Below, in pieces: positions 24,235-37,179 of a stretch of DNA of 64,000 nt. Numbering within the stretch: position 1 is the stretch's first letter; every line of letters starts with the position of its first letter. The translations under genes were made by a program, and so were the position numbers. The stretch comes from Cyclina sinensis. Its lineage: Eukaryota; Mollusca; Bivalvia; Venerida; Veneridae. The stretch is taken from NCBI GenBank assembly GCA_012932295.1, contig JAAONU010000002.1:33257485-33321484 (forward strand), written 5' to 3'. The notes under the pieces are model-generated. The model had not been told where the DNA came from, made no database searches, and was given only the letters and a program-made list of their open reading frames with translations.

Positions 24235-27200
24235 TGTCCACCACACTACGCCTGCCTGCCTGGACCCAAATCACAAGACTTATATTGTCGACTATGTAAG
24301 TAAAATAATTTTGATGTAGTGATATTTGCTTAATACCATGGTGCAAAAAATGATTAAATGCTGCAAGTGAGTATTAAGTAGTCCTTAAATCATAAAACAT
24401 TTTCGATTATTAATTTCTTAAACAAACAAATGTATTAAAAAGAATAGCTTTATTCAGCAGATTGTAGTTTATACTGCCGTCGACTATTGTCTTTGTATAA
24501 TGTTAGATGTTCAACTGAATGTTATAATATATCATAATTTCTTCTTGCAATATTCCAGGTCTATGTTATTTGAAGGATCAGTGTTATGTGAACAATGAAG
24601 GGGCAGTTGTTTGTAACTGTTCTACGACTAATTACTGGGGATCAACCTGCAACTGTCCACCATGTCTTGGTAATTGTTTTTTTTCATAACCTTGAAGAAC
24701 CAAAATAATTATGTCCTCCTCTAAAAGCTTTAAGTCTTTAAGTAAACTGTTTAGTCTTTAGCCCACTGTCGTCATCGTCATTGAGTGCTTCATCAGGGTG
24801 TCTTTGGAACCTGCATTAATTGCGGTAATTTCTTTATCCTCTATTTTCCTCTGATTTCCGACGCTTATATACAAAAAGCAATACATTGGGCTTACCGATT
24901 CTAATTTCGTGTATAAGATGTATAAACGGTTATGCACTCTTTGAAATAAAAAATGGAAATTAAATGAAAAATTATCTTCATCTTTATGTATTCAAAAGCT
25001 GTCAAAAATATTTTAGACGGCTTTGAATATGTTTATGTTTTTGTCCGAAAACTTAGCATTTCTCGGATGATTTCTCCATTTCTTGGACGGGACAGTAAGT
25101 TGGACTGTTCCCCCATAGTGGTGGTGTATGAAAAATGCTTAATTAAAAACTGGTGCAATCTCTCAATAAATATTTAAGAAATAAGCGAAGAAAGGTGTAT
25201 GATGCTTTTAGGATAGGCAATCGTCTTTATCTCTGAAATATTTGAGAGATGTGATCATAGAACCGAAGTAGCTTGAATTCGTTCCTTTAATTCACTTGAA
25301 AATACGAGTTTTGTCTATTCACTTATATTTTTTGTTCGAGTCGAATAAACAGAAAAGGAACACGAAAACGCTTTATCGAAATGGGTATTTGAGATCAAAG
25401 CTTAGAATAGTTTTTAAAGTTTATCTTTACGCAGAATTGTGTCTAAATTCAAGATATTAGGATGTTTTCCAGTTATTTATTAATAGTTAAATATTTCGGA
25501 AACAATTCATGGAAGATATTTATCCCACACATTTACAAGGATAAGTAAAATAGTTGTTTAAATCTGCCTTCATTTCAGTTAAACCTTAATGTTAAAAATG
25601 ACTGAATAAAATTCAAGTGTCTGTTGTCGAAAGTGATTCTTAATACAATAAGATTCTTTTCTTGTAATAAAACTGCTTTAAACATAAGATTCAACATATT
25701 CACATAACTAATATGTAATTTAGATTTGTATTCAGTTATCATTAATTCAGATTAATAACGTCACGCTTTGTATCCTGCTATTATATTTGATTCTTTTTTC
25801 AATATATTGTTTATTTCTTATATATATTATAACTTATATGATATGAATCTTTTAACATTTTCATTTATTAATTGATTAATAACTTTTCATCATTTATTCC
25901 ATAGGTATTCCTTTTTATCCAATTTCTTAATCGTCGATACCGGTTTCTATAAGAACGATGGTCCAAAATGAGATGAGTTTATTTAAGTTACGTGTGATAT
26001 TTTAAGGGACCTTGGTTTAAAATGTCATCTAAAAGACATTTGACAACACTCGAAATTGCAATTCCATGACTACAAGTCCTGTGCGTTTCCACTGGACAGC
26101 TAGTCTGTCCCTCGACAGAAGGAAAACATCATGGTAGCCTCTGTGTTGTCGATGATGCAATTAAAGAAAAGTCTGTTTTATTTGTTAGATAATTTCTTAA
26201 ATAGTAGATCTCGAGGAAAGACTATATTTAATGTGCCATTATCAATTACGTATGGACATACAATAGTCAGATTGGTCTTATTTTACAAAACAAATGACGC
26301 CATAATTATTATTTACATATGTAAACATTGAGTACTAAGTTGACTCAAAGTTTAACATGCCATAATGTTGCACAACTGACTGTATTATATGCAATAATAA
26401 TTTTACTGGATTCTTTCATTTAACAGGTACGTGTCCAACTCAGTTTTCACAGTTTAAAAGAAACTGTCACTGTTTCAAAGCATTTACAAGGAAACTAACG
26501 TGGGAAAATGCAAAGGTGAGAAAAAACAGTCATAAAATTGGTTTACATATAAAACAAAGATCAGTATGATTTGAAAAACATTAAACTTTCCACTTAGTAA
26601 CATTCAGCAACTTGACAAAGATGCAAGAAAAGATTTTTATTAAGATTTTTTGCTATAAATCCAACGTCGTAATAAACCTATACAGCAAACAAAACAAGGT
26701 ACGGTGATCAGAAAGGCACAAGTGTGATGTTTTGTGTTAAATGCTCATTAAAACGTGGTTAAAGTGCCTTTTCCTTCCTACAGTTTAGTCAGAATGATTA
26801 TTATCAGGTTATGACCGCGAGTTGATTAGAATCTGTTATCCTCAACTTATTTTGCCATCTTTTCTCTGTGTGCCCTTCCTCCACCTTATTCATTGTTGCC
26901 TGCGTCACTTACTCGAGAGTTAACTAACAAGCCTAAAATAAATCAATTTATATTTCTTCTTTCTGTGTACGTTTTTTCAATATTCTTAATTGTTAGTCTT
27001 GTGTAAAGTGCATATTTCATTCAATGTTTTCGATAAATTTTATATCTTAAATACTTAGAGCATTCACTTGAACCAAAAGTTTGCAACTTTGAACATTTGT
27101 TATTTGTAATTTAGCTCTTCTGTGAAAACTCAAACACTAACTTGGTAATGATCACTAGTATCGAAGAGAATGAGTACGTTCGCAATCTGCTGCCTTCGAC

Positions 27201-28172
27201 AGAATGTAAGTGTTGATTTTGTTGGCAGCTTTATCAGCAAGTGTTATAAAGATGTTTATAAATATTCACGTTTTCAAAGCGTAATTAATCATGCTTCTTT
27301 GTAAGTAAAAGTGGACATTTAAATGTACAGGTAGAATTATTTATGATTATTACCGTAGCGTGAACAAGACATTCAATATCAAAATTGGCTTCAAGGTCCA
27401 AAGATTCTAATGCCAGAATTGGTTCAATGTATATACACATACGACTTGGCCGTTCGACTTAACCAGACTTTAAATACCCAAGAGTATGGCTACTTTGAAC
27501 CATTCATCACACATGAAGAGAAGAAAGCGTTTTTTTTTAAGTTAACCACGTATTCCATTGTTATTTGACTGTTGTTTTAGATATGTCACTATGTTTTAAT
27601 TTGGCATACCAAAACGGTGTAAGATGTGGCCTATAAGAATTCTTCAGAGATGCTTAAAATTACTGGCTTTTGCTCAGTAGACAAAGTGAAGCTGAAATTG
27701 AAAATAATATAAATGTAGGCTTTTACTAAGACAAAAAGAAAAGAAAAAGATATATCATATTGTACCATGCATATATCTATGTAAACTTAGGTTATCTTAA
27801 AAAGTTGTAAATATTATAAGTAATTCTTCTTTTTGAAGGGCACACTGTGTACAAGAGACTTTTTGTAATATTTAAAATCTTAAAATTATACTATTTATTG
27901 ACCAAATATGATACGCAGTTGCCACTTTAGAGACTTTTAGGCATTAACGTTCCATTATTTTGACTTTTTAAGACTACTGGATTGGTGGCGTTAAAAGTGG
28001 AGGCATCTGGATTTGGTCAGTGAGCAATGCTGATATCATATTTACTAACTGGGCTCCATCTGAACCTGATAATTCAGGTGTCTGTCTGGCCATAAGGAAG
28101 TCCGATGGGAAGTGGGTTGATGCCGCCTGTTATATTCAACGACCCTTTGTTTGTGAATATCTGTACATTTAA
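24235..28172 (+). CDS. C-type lectin with EGF-like exon, gene 2 (five exons, 5' end incomplete)
   Basis: Tandem paralog of the gene at 2406-6630, with the same exon plan. Exons: 24235-24295, 24559-24669, 26427-26515, 27115-27205 and 27973-28172, all with GT/AG borders and compatible phases. Exon 1 reads CPPHYACLPGPKS...YCRL. Exon 2 is EGF-like and again ends in CPPC. Exons 3-5 encode the C-type lectin domain (TWENAK, LFCENS, IEENEYV, YWIGG, VCLAI, AACY, FVCEY). Exon 3 is one codon shorter and exon 4 two codons shorter than in gene 1. The binding-site motif is EPD, with W-V-D in place of WND, so this copy keeps more of the Ca2+-site-2 acidic residues than gene 1 but is still non-canonical. Stop TAA is at 28170-28172, with AATAAA signals at 28354 and 28373. 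Intron 4 is 0.77 kb and lacks the SINE seen in gene 1. The signal-peptide exon is not identified. Confidence 0.88.
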
Positions 28173-28353
28173 CTGAAAAAAGAGAATATGCCGAAACTTC
28201 ATAAAACATCATGTGTAACAGAAACCCTCGTGGGAGGAAACCAGTCACCGAAATGAGGCAATACATAGCAGTTGCTGAAAAAAATTCTTTAAGGAATCAA
28301 ATGATGTAATCTTGAAAACACTTTTTGAAAATTCTTATGAGTTACAAATTCAT

Positions 28354-28378
28354 AATAAAATGTTTCTGTTGCAATAAA
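28354..28378 (+). promoter_or_regulatory. polyadenylation signals of lectin gene 2
   Basis: Two AATAAA hexamers (28354-28359 and 28373-28378), about 180-200 bp after the stop codon. The aligned part of unit 1 has lost them (cataattatat), so the two genes probably end their transcripts at different places. Confidence 0.5.
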
Positions 28379-28574
28379 TAACCATGCAAGTTTTGTTGCT
28401 TTCTTTTTATTTGGTAATATTTCCACAACATAATTCAAATGCCTACAATCACTTTATACCTTAAAAAAATTGAGCTATAAAAGATATACCTGTCCTTTTC
28501 AGTTAGTCATTCTGTCTGCTCTGTCGCCATGTCTATGCGTTTTTCTGCTTTCATCATATATAATGATGATGACG

Positions 28575-29330
28575 ATTCCTTTCTATACGCATGAAGGGAC
28601 GTATTTTGGTATGCCCCTGGTTGTTCGTCCGTCCGTCTGTCTAACAATTTCGTGTCTGTACTGTATTTTGTGAACCGATTAAATCAACTTGAATCTACTG
28701 GACAGAATAGTTAACCATAATGGAACAATGTACAGAGCACAGGTTCCATAAGGTCACACTAAGTCATTATGATTAAATGTGTCAAATTTTGTGTCCGCTC
28801 TGTACCTCTTGAATGGATTTAATCAAATTGAAACTACTTTGCAGAAATGTTAACCATAATGAGACAATATGCAAACTAAGGTTACAGCTTTTTCAGATCA
28901 AGGTGAACCGATTAAATCAAACTGAATCTACTTGACAGAAAAGTTAACCATAATGAAACAATGTGCAGAGCAAATGTTTCAGCTTTCTCAGATCAAGGAC
29001 ATGGTCACACCTGGTCATAATGATTTAATGTGTCAAATTTTGTGGCCGCTCTCTAACTCTTGAACCGATTAAATCAAATTAAAACTAATTGGCAGAAATG
29101 TAAAGAGTAATGAGATTATGTGCAGAGCACAAGTTCCAGCCTGACATCACGGTCAAGGTGATATTTAATTGTTTTTATTAAATGTTTCAAATTTTGTGTT
29201 CAATTTGTATTTCTTGAACTGATTGAAGGAGACTGAAACATATTATATTACACCCCCAGTTATCCATTCATATGTGCGTTAGCATTTTCATTTTGTCAAA
29301 AATGTTTGAAAACCGCTTAAATTCAAATTC
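28575..29330 (+). repeat. decayed tandem array with 'accgattaaatcaaactgaa' units
   Basis: It opens with 'gaagggacgtattttggtat' and 'gtccgtccgtctgtct', a common opening of bivalve repeats (from memory). Four or five units of about 130-155 bp follow, each with 'accgattaaatcaaaNtgaa', 'agttaaccataatgaNacaa', 'gtgcagagca' and 'gtgtcaaattttgtg'. Confidence 0.65.
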
Positions 29331-29779
29331 AAATATATAGATGTTATACCAGAATGAGATGATGGCAGACTTGGGTCATGGGTAAGGATACTTACAAGCC
29401 ACTTGGTATACTTATCTCGAACCGCTTGTTTAGTCAACTTTTGAACCTTGGAATCATATTACACTAACCATACAATCTGCTGGACTGGTTACTAGTAAAA
29501 AGTGTTTACCAACAGTCAAAAAAAGTCTTCTACTTTCAGCTGTTTTTTCGGACGTGTATTGCCACGCTTCAGTGGAGGTCTTGTTGATAAATATTGTAAT
29601 ACTGATCTGAAGGAAAGAAAATTAATGTGAAGGTAAAGAAAAGCTGTAATATGTGCTAACACTGTACTCAATAAAAAGTAGAATAAACCCCACATCACAA
29701 TATTCTTCAATGAAAGTAAAATTTGTTTAAAAACAGTTTTTGACCCAAGAAAATTAAGAAAATGCTGGAAAAGGACCTA
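29331..29779. other. no recognised feature
   Basis: Short intergenic stretch between two decayed arrays; no gene signal. Confidence 0.4.
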
Positions 29780-30960
29780 AGATGATATTTAATGCTTAAT
29801 ATCTTAGCCTTCTCATACCCATGTATACCAAGCATGTGACACCTCTAAAATGTCCCAGTTTAAAATGCTTAGCCTTATTTCGAATGATTTCGGACACACA
29901 TTCAAGTGACTCTTTAGCTGGGCAAATATCGAACACAGAGAGGTGATTTAAACAGACTGAGTACAGGATTTCTTGAAAATGGTTCATAAAAAATATCCAA
30001 ATGTTAGGCAAGAATGTTTTACAACTTTATTTTTTCTACAATGTATATGAAGCATGTGACACCAACGGCAGAGCCCAATGGTACACAAATGTATAAGTAG
30101 ATCGACCTAGGAATTAATCATCTGGATGATGCAAAATATCTTAGTTAGCTTAAGTCATTATATCAATAAGATTTTTATAATGTATAGAAAACACGTATTC
30201 CTTCAGGAGCAACCAATATTGATCTCAAAGAAATAATCTTAGTACAAAAACTCATGCCAGTATCTCAATTCTAGGCATTACAGCTTCAGACAAGAAAAAT
30301 AAAATTATATCCATTCTATAAAGTATGTAATTCATATGAATTCTCACGGACCGGGTCATTTCTCACCCGATAGGCTTAATTTGAGTAATCTTTGAACAGG
30401 GCCGATAGATGATGCATCATGCGAAATATTCCAGTTAACAGGTTACCATTTTATTGTTTGAAGTTTATCTATCCTATAATGTATATAAAATATGTGACCC
30501 TCACCCGGTAGGGCAAAAACTGATTCTAGGGTAAAAATTTCAGTATCTTCTTGGAATGCTTCAGGGCAAATATAATGAAGTAGAGTAAGAGTGCTAAACA
30601 ATTTCCTTATGTACGATTAAGTCAACGTAAAATCGACGTCTGGGTGGACAATCCTTGACGCTTTGGACTCAATTTAAAGATACTTTGTAGAGGAACTTTA
30701 CATGATGTTTACAACCAAATATCTCAGCTCCCGGCTTTGAACAAGTAAGATTTTCCGTTTGCTTGCTTTGGTAACCAGCGTTATGAATGTTTTTGTTGTG
30801 TTATTTTAAAACGTTGCCATGCAAACAATAGTTCTGCAAAATTTCAGTAACTTTGGCCAGGCGACGGAGAAAGTATCCATTGAAGCAATCGATGCACGGC
30901 GTGCAGCAGCGCACGTCAAATGACAGAGGACGTCAAAGGTACAAATTTACAAATTATACT
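29780..30960 (+). repeat. decayed Helitron-like element relic with ~187-bp units
   Basis: Units carry weak matches such as 'taatatcttag', 'gtatataaaatatgtgaccc' and 'gatgatgcatcatgcgaaat'. The 3' portion (30820-30940: 'gttctgcaaaatttcag', 'ctttggccaggcgacgga') matches the tail of the element ending at 15227, but the terminal hairpin is not recognisable. Confidence 0.55.
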
Positions 30961-33900
30961 ACTGTGTTTTGACAACTTATTTGCTGTTTGGAACCTTGTA
31001 TTCGTTGTTAAACAAAAATCGCTAATTAATGTTTTTATATTTATTTTTTCATTATTTTAATATACTCTGTTAACATATCATAATTGTTTAAAAACAGTTT
31101 ACCATATTATTCTGCAATAATTTTGGGACAATTTGAAATATAGACCGCGTCAATAATACAAAACTGCATGTAAAAATGTAACAATGAATACGATAATTTT
31201 ACGATAATTCATGATTCTTTTTTAACTAAAGTTATTTTTTCTACTTTCATTTGTGTCTTCGATCAATTTGTATCATAAGCCTTCTTATTTCAGATCGTCA
31301 TGCAAATATGACTCAAAGTTTCCTTGTGAATTTTAAGTTTAATGCATGCCGCTGTTAAGGTTTGGCGCAAAAAAGGCTCACGCGGGCAGCAACATAACGA
31401 CATAAATATACAAACAAAACGGATAATTATGTTGCAACAAATGTTTCTGGCTGAAAAAGACAATAATGGAATTAACACATTGTTATTTTTCGTGGCAATC
31501 TTTGATAGATTTTCATTTTTAGTTGTAGGGTAAAGGTGTCACTTCCTTGAAATAGCTAAGGATATTTATTCTCTATAACTATGTTCCTTTGAAATTTTAT
31601 AAAATTGGGTCTTGTGGACCTCTTATGACAACCCTAATCTAACTTGCTAACATTTTTACCACACTTGACAGAAAGCGTTTAATTGTATTTCTTGGAAAAT
31701 GCCTTTATTTTAGTTCAGTTGTAAAGTTTGCCGAAATCTATATTAACTACAAACATATTGACAAACAAATCCAGTCCTTTTGTATTTCATTGATTGGTAA
31801 TAATACTGAGGTAATTTACTTAATTTCCAATGGCAATTAAAACTTCTTCTAAAACCATCATAGCATAAACAACAGAAAATAAAGGGAGACAGACAGAAGA
31901 AACTTAAATATATAACAAAAGCGTAACACTCTTACAGAATTTTTCTTACATGCAAGCAGAATTTTGATTTCAACACAAAACAAAACATCACATGAACAAC
32001 GCCAAATGATTTTTACTTACATAACTGATGTGTGTTTTCAATTATCATACTGTTAGTAACAAAACCCGAAAAATACTCAACCCGGATAAATTGGAAAAAC
32101 GCCAATCTGTTTATATTAGAACTTTAAAGCATTATTTCTACGAAATAATCCGCTAACGTCAGTTGTTCCGTTTTTGAACATTGCACTTCTTTAACTCCCA
32201 GAGAAGAGAATACTAGAAGACAGAAAATGTAAAGACGAAAGAAGAATAAATAAAAGATGTTACTAAGTCACAAATACCAAACTATGTTAAAGTGGAAGTA
32301 TTTCAAATTAAAAGTGTTCTACAAAAACAGTTTATCAAAATTTTCTATTTAATCTGATGCTTACATACAATTTAACATACATATTTAATATAGCTAACTT
32401 ATATAAGAAATAATATATCTAATTTCCAAAAAATCCATTATATAGGAGTAAATCAAACTTTTTGTCTGTTAACATTAAACGGAAGGATATGACTATCATC
32501 TGGGTATTAAGGAAAAGGAAAGTCAGAAGAAGATAATATTTCTGTGGGCCACACAAAAAATATACAATGACAGTGTATAAAAAATGATTCAATGCGATCG
32601 CTGTATTTATATGTGTTGTTCATTTAATAGAAAACTGCCGAAAAGAAGACTGTTTAATGAAGCCATAAACACATTCATAACTTCGGCTTAACTGGACAAA
32701 CATTTCCAGCAGAAAAAACTAATGTTTTTATGCCCCGGAGGGAGGGCAGATTGTTTTTGGTCTGTCTGTTTGTTTGTCATAATACTTTAACATTTTTGAG
32801 ATCCCGCCGGCGGCATGGTGTTCATTCGACTTTCCCTTGTACTTCTTGTCGTTCTCAATCAGTTCTTGCATTATGAGACACCAGGAGTAAAATGAAGATA
32901 GGACGACTGAATGGGAAATTAAAAACAAGTTGAAGTAGAATTATGTTCCATGCAACGTCAACTCCTTCAATGATATTATGTGGAGTATAAGCGCTTATTC
33001 TTTCTTCTTTCATGCACACGTGAAAGCACTATAAATATAAAAAGCTGTAAGCTGTAGCGTTAGTCGCCATTAAGTCTGATCCTAGATTTTAAGAAAAAAA
33101 ATACTCAAAATATTAATTAACATACAAAATAAGTAACATACTCATGCAGACGCATCACAAGTAACACCTGCTGTTACTAATTGGATATTTCATTTATCTA
33201 AAATGATTAGATGATGGTTAATTTTATGTCATTGAAACAACGAATCGTCTAGACGAATAGATCAGTTCATAGATAATCACTGTACTATACTTATCTGCTT
33301 TGTGAAATTAAACACAAAAAACAGAGCAATGTCATGCAACTCAAGTACACAGCCGACAAGCAAACTGGAAGTAGTAATATAAATATAGTTCAGATAAAAA
33401 TTCAAATATCCAAGCTTAGTTTCAACAAACATTGAAGAGTACTGTAAAAGAAGTAATTTACCGTATTGATGGATCCCTGACCCCTCACATTTGCATGATT
33501 TAACAAAGATGTGCAGTTAAATTTTCACCACAAACAAGTATATTACAAAAGAGCACATGGTAATGTTTGTGGGTAAAAAATATTGTTATAAGATTTAAGA
33601 GTCACGCTGTGGATCCACAGATTGCAAACCCTCGCGAAATACAAGATATAACTTTTCGCTAAAAGAAAAGCTTCCAGCAAAATATAGTGTTAATCTTGAT
33701 ACTGCTTATCTTGTGAGAACATGATTTCTCGTTGGTTTCGTGGTTTGATCCTCGATTTCGTATTATTAAAATAGTTCAAGAAGTCTTATTCAAATATTGT
33801 TCATTCTGCAGTTCTCAACTGTTCTTTTGAAACCCAAAGCTAGGTAATGGTCATACATAGACATCACGTGTGCATGAAAAAGGAATAAGCGCTTATAATC

Positions 33901-34770
33901 CACATAGAGATATCACTGAGGGAGTGGACATTGCATGGAACATAACTCTACCATGGGGTTTAGCGCACATATAAAAAATCTATGCAAATGGACACGTAAA
34001 GTCAGAAAAAACCATGTTACATTGTTCTGTAAAGTTGAAATAAATATAAGCAAAAACATGACCTGAAATTATTATCATTGAAGTGTAGCACCATAAACGT
34101 GATAAAATCGACCAGTGAACATTCTCGAAAATCAGAGTTTCATATGAAATGAAAAGTAATACTGAACCTTAAAAAACGGGAAATCTTTGAAAATATGAAA
34201 ACAATAACAAATTACATACTTATTTCATCTGATCAAGAGCATATGTAAAAAGTACTTGGGTCGAATTAAGAAAAAAACCCGATGACAATCGGTTCTGGTT
34301 GAAGTTGGCCCTAAGTGGAAATAATCTACAGCTAGAAATTTCTGAAAAGGTTGGTTAAGCGCATTTCTTACTGCACACGAAAGGATGCCACCGGATAGGT
34401 ACCTCACAAAGAAAAGCAAATATTAATTGACCACGGCTAGTGTTGGAAGACGTCTCATCATGTGTGAGAGGTGAATACTAACCGTCAAGTCACTGACAGT
34501 TGCACACTTCATAGCTTTTTTAAAATGTCATGATTTTTTCTTCATAAAAGTTGAACTTCATGTTGCTTTTTTTACAATAATACGTAACATGAATGCGAGT
34601 ATTTTGTGTTAAAACCTTGAATGAAATTGTAACAAATTTTTTTAAAGTGATATTTTTTTCAATTTTGAATTAAACAGGATACAAATTGTGTTCGGTTTAT
34701 AAAATAATGTTGTATGTTTGCAAACGTGCCACTGTAAGGAAACTTTTTGTCTTCTATAGAATGATGAGTA
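30961..34770. other. mostly featureless intergenic DNA
   Basis: Apart from the short repeat end at 32724-32800, no gene, RNA or clear repeat is recognised in this 3.8-kb stretch. Confidence 0.4.
32724..32800 (-). mobile_element. short end fragment of an '...ggggcataaaaa' repeat
   Basis: The + strand reads 'tttttatgccccggaggg' then 'agggcag'. On the minus strand it is an end with GCCC...GGGGCATAAAAA, like the 3' end at 43582 of the other hairpin family. Only the end is preserved. Confidence 0.4.
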
Positions 34771-36311
34771 TAGTCCTCACAAAAATTCAAGCAACAAAAT
34801 CATTTCCTTCTCGTTTTGGTCCTATGACACATATATTCACACAAGTGTACATGTGAAGGAAAGCACGTAATCATTGCAAACTAACACCGAAATCACTCAG
34901 CACAAGATGCACGTGCAAAACGAGAAGTCGGTACTTGATGTGTTAGGTACTATTTCACGTTTTTCTATTGGTCAAATCAAACTGTTCAGACTGAGTTTCG
35001 TTTTATGCTTCGTCATTCGACTCACTAAAAAGAAAACCCAGGCTAGTTTCTGTACAGTTTTCACTAGTGACAATGGTTCAGGGAGTTTTGACAGAAGTTG
35101 AGGTGGCTCATGCCATTGAAATGCTTCAGGGTGGTGTTTTCCAGAGTGACGTTGCTAGGCATCCACACGACCTTTCAACGCTTCCAGACAACTGGACAAT
35201 TCTCGGCAAGGTCAAAAATTGGTCGTCCGACGGCTACAACCCAACGAGAGGATCGGTACCTTGTCACTTCTGCAAGGCGCCAACGCTTTGTGACCGCCAG
35301 AAGACTGCAATCCGACCTGGAATCTGCCACAGGCACCAGAGTTTCCACCCAAACTGTGCGGAGCAGGCTTCACCAGACTGACTTCCTTTCACGCCGACCG
35401 GCACAACGGGTCCCCTTGAGTCAGCGTCAGACTCGTCTCAACTGGGCTCGCCAACATGCAAATTGGAGGCTGAATCAGTGGAGATGAGTCCAGATTCAGT
35501 TTGGATTTCAATGATGGGCGTCAGGAAGTTTGGAGACAGCCAGGGGAATGATTTGCGGCTTGTGCTATTGCAGAACACGACCGTTATGGGGGCGGCAGTT
35601 TGATGGTTTGGGGAGGCATCTGGGCTGGAGGACGTACAGATCTTCTGCTGTTCCGGAGAGGCACGCTGAATGCTGAACGCTACTTAAATGACGTCATCAG
35701 CCCTCAAGTGATCCCCCAAATGAGGAGACTTTGTGATGAATACCTTTTCATGGATGATAATGCGCCATGTCACAGAGCACGAGTCATTCAAAATGAACTG
35801 AACGACAACAATGTCGCTCGCCTTCATTAGCCAGCCTGTTCCCCAGACCTGAACCCCATCGAGCACGTGTGGGACATTCTTGGGCGAGCTGTTTATGGTA
35901 TGCTCGTCTGTCCCCTAACTCAGGATGCCCTGGAAGTAGCCCTTGTGAGGGGGTGGAGAGCCATCCCACAGAACCAACTGGACCGCTTAATTGCCTCGCT
36001 GCCACGCCGCATTCAGGGTTGCATTTGTGCTAACGGGGGTCACACACGCTATTGTAAATGGTTTCGCGTGTTTTTGACCTGAAGTGTTTGAAATAGGCGT
36101 AGGCTAGTTACATTTTACAACACCATTTTTCCATGTGCCGTACTTTTTGTGAACAGTATCGTGAGATCGGAATGGATTTCCAAGATGCTTTGTTAAATTT
36201 CACTTGATGAAATGTTTAAGATTATTTGTGCACCTATTCATTTACTATTAAGGTGTCATTAAAATTTTTTCACAGTTTAAATGTTTGTTGCTTGAATTTT
36301 TGTGAGGAGTA
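34771..36311 (+). mobile_element. Tc1-like DNA transposon with both terminal inverted repeats
   Basis: The left end (34771, TAGTCCTCACAAAAATTCAA...) and right end (to 36311) are inverted repeats of about 30 bp with one clear difference near the tip (TAGTCC against TACTCC). Both are flanked by TA (34769-34770 and 36312-36313), the Tc1/mariner target duplication. Length is 1541 bp, normal for the group. The transposase inside is disabled. Confidence 0.88.
35073..36082 (+). pseudogene. Tc1-like transposase, DD34E, inactivated
   Basis: It starts at MVQGVLTEVEVAHAIEML. The frame shifts near 35160, where part of the first helix-turn-helix is missing, and continues in another frame with the second helix-turn-helix and 'TGTRVSTQTVRSRLHQT'. 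A second shift near 35482 loses residues just before the first catalytic Asp (DES, 35483). Stops in frame are TGA at 35549 (probably from CGA) and TAG at 35828 (probably from TGG). The second catalytic Asp is in MDDNAPCHRA (35753-35758) and the Glu is in NPIEHVW (35861-35863), giving 34 residues between. The C-terminus 'ANGGHTRYCKW' is typical. It would cut and reinsert the element at TA if intact. Four lesions make it a pseudogene. Confidence 0.88.
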
Positions 36312-36313
36312 TA

Positions 36314-37060
36314 TATATTTGCCATTTCTATACACAACTGTAGGTATAGGTTATACAGTTTGTGTACAGAAGGCAGGTTCACACTGACTTGACGTAAACA
36401 GTTTAGAAAGTAAATTATAGTTAAAGGGAATCTTTTAGAATGGCGGGCAACATGTAACATTAGGAAACGTTTTGATATGCAAAAAGGGTCTTGGGAGTAA
36501 TTGCTTTATGACTGGTGATACACGTTTTTGTCTTATAAAGTAAAGTCAGGGACTTCTTATTATTATTTGGGCTTACACAGCTTCTATATCCAGAATCGTC
36601 TCTTGTCTTCTACTGTCATCGTTTCTTCCATTCACCTTGTCTTTTAAAACTAGACTGCGTTTTTCTAAAAACAAAATCAGTATTGATTCAGAGTAAATTA
36701 TCATCTGTATGGAAGTATTAAAAATACTTTATGAAAATATGAATGAAGAAGCTCTAATACCCTTGTACGGAGCTTTTCAGCCCGTTCAGAAGTTATTTCT
36801 ATGAGAATGTAAAAGAAATAATTTTAACGTTTTTCCCCCAATAGAAATAGCTTCTAGTGAACGTATTATTCTAAATACTTCTGAAAATTAATTTTGAAAT
36901 AAGAAAAACCGATTTAAAACAACAGACTGTCACGTTTACATTTATCACAAATTTGAAAGAAATAAAATATCTTTTTGTACATTATAAGCTCTGACAAGAC
37001 GTATCCCTTAGGATCTAAGAATTGGCAATTTTACAGACGCAACATTAATAAAATGAAAAG
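36314..37060. other. no recognised feature
   Basis: AT-rich intergenic DNA right of the Tc1-like element. Confidence 0.4.
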
Positions 37061-37179
37061 ACTGTGTCTTCAGCATTCATCTCGTGCATTTATGTTTATA
37101 TATTGATGAGTTGTTTACAAATATCAGAAAAAAGTGTATTGCTTTGTGTTGTATATTTTTCATTAGTATTTAATAATGT

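Larger units (their letters stand above)
21840..28390. repeat. segmental duplication, unit 2 (lectin gene 2 and flanks)
   Basis: Partner of bases 1-6870. Many indels separate the copies: the exon-to-exon offset changes from 21829 to 22659 and back to 21542, so the duplication is old. Bases 21840-24234 upstream of the gene have no recognised gene but include T/A-rich runs (TTTA-like, 22985-23040). Confidence 0.8.

Noticed and set aside
35098..35487. Functional transposase gene
   Set aside because: The reading frame shifts twice and has two in-frame stops between the DNA-binding and catalytic parts.
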